From positions 62,001 to 126,000 of the forward strand of contig CAVURC010000010.1 in the NCBI GenBank assembly GCA_963743825.1: a stretch of 64,000 nucleotides of DNA, given 5' to 3'. A program made the position numbers and the translations under genes. The stretch comes from Sva-07 sp963743825 (lineage in GTDB: Bacteria > Actinomycetota > Acidimicrobiia > Acidimicrobiales > Ilumatobacteraceae). Below the pieces are notes generated by a model. The model ran no database searches. It had not been told where the DNA came from and saw nothing but the letters and a program-made list of their open reading frames with translations. Shown piece after piece: positions 63,742-64,000 of this stretch (the stretch's first letter is position 1; every line of letters starts with the position of its first letter).

Positions 63742-64000
63742 CAGCAGCACCGCCTCATGTCCGAAGGCCATGCGGAGTTCGCCCACGGAACGGTCGAGAT
63801 CGACCCGGAACTCGTCGGCCAACTTGAGCACTTTGCCCTGCCCGATGTCGACCATCACCACCGAGTCGCCCGGGTGTTCGCGCAGGATGCGCTTCAGACG
63901 CTGAATCTTGAGTTCGTCGAGCGACGTCGACGGCAGCCGGAGGCGCAATGGCGCCGCCGGCCCGTCGGTCAATCCGGACAGGACGGTGACCGTCTGGCCG
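63739..64000 (-). CDS. dnaE: DNA polymerase III alpha subunit, C-terminal end (5' part outside window)
   Basis: About 86 residues are visible, beginning GQTVTVLSGLTDGPAAP and containing LKRILREHPGDSVVMVDIG and LADEFRVDLDRSVGELRMAFG. This matches the C-terminal OB/tail region of bacterial DnaE. The gene continues to the right beyond the window. The identification rests on a short segment, so it is less sure than for full genes. Confidence 0.7.
   Translation of the reverse strand, partial: GQTVTVLSGLTDGPAAPLRLRLPSTSLDELKIQRLKRILREHPGDSVVMVDIGQGKVLKLADEFRVDLDRSVGELRMAFGHEAVLL

Overview
The window is high-GC, densely packed chromosomal DNA of an actinobacterium. Gene content and order point to an aerobic, non-mycobacterial lineage; the class Acidimicrobiia (Ilumatobacter-like) is my best guess, by inference only. 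The reasons are an InhA-type FabI, a MshC-like mycothiol ligase, an F420:NADPH reductase, Rel, PimA/PgsA1/PatA-type phosphoinositide genes, and the DprE1/DprE2/UbiA set. No prophage, insertion sequence, CRISPR array, rRNA or tRNA gene was seen.

Layout. (1) 1-9250: envelope glycan block with two GT-C-like membrane proteins, a polyprenol-phosphate mannose synthase, a GT4 enzyme, DprE2, DprE1, a methyltransferase, UbiA and a HAD phosphatase. Together these could make and use decaprenylphosphoryl arabinose. (2) 9250-13908: aroA, tyrA, rluB, scpB and scpA, mostly overlapping by a few bases. (3) 13962-16141: trpS, then a RES/Xre toxin-antitoxin pair bracketed by two copies of a long palindrome. (4) 16159-24537: HD protein, xerD, Nudix, pyrG, recN, nadK, tlyA, a phasin/histone-like protein and a HAD phosphatase. 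With region 2 this follows the Mycobacterium tuberculosis order Rv1692-Rv1711. (5) 24547-28181: DUF1015, SSB-like, Gfo/Idh and hot-dog genes. (6) 28271-45158: aspS, hisS, rel, apt, secF, secD, yajC, tgt, an HNH remnant, queA, ruvBAC, a peroxiredoxin, yebC, pdxT and pdxS. (7) 45203-57499: DUF3048 lipoprotein, htpX, lemA, pimA, a GGDEF-EAL protein, patA, pgsA1, a small membrane protein, HIT, thrS and plsC. Regions 6 and 7 follow Rv2580-Rv2614. (8) 57607-64000: mshC, npdG, inhA, a DUF255 protein, a nitroreductase, an unknown protein and the 3' end of dnaE.

Sequence quality. At least a dozen genes, many of them normally essential (recN, nadK, rel, secD, secF, ruvB, inhA and others), are broken by single frame changes, and almost all are repaired by removing one base. 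This looks like residual indel error in an assembly rather than gene decay. I therefore give such genes as one feature spanning both frames and state the break point.

Standout features are a three-copy palindrome family sitting at stop codons, a DprE1 with Thr at the benzothiazinone-target Cys position, a GGDEF-EAL gene placed inside the phosphatidylinositol mannoside operon, a queA 3' end fused to a truncated DUF222-HNH gene, a repeat inserted into the linker of the HIT protein, and many TANNNT boxes placed 6-9 bases before start codons, which suggests leaderless transcripts.
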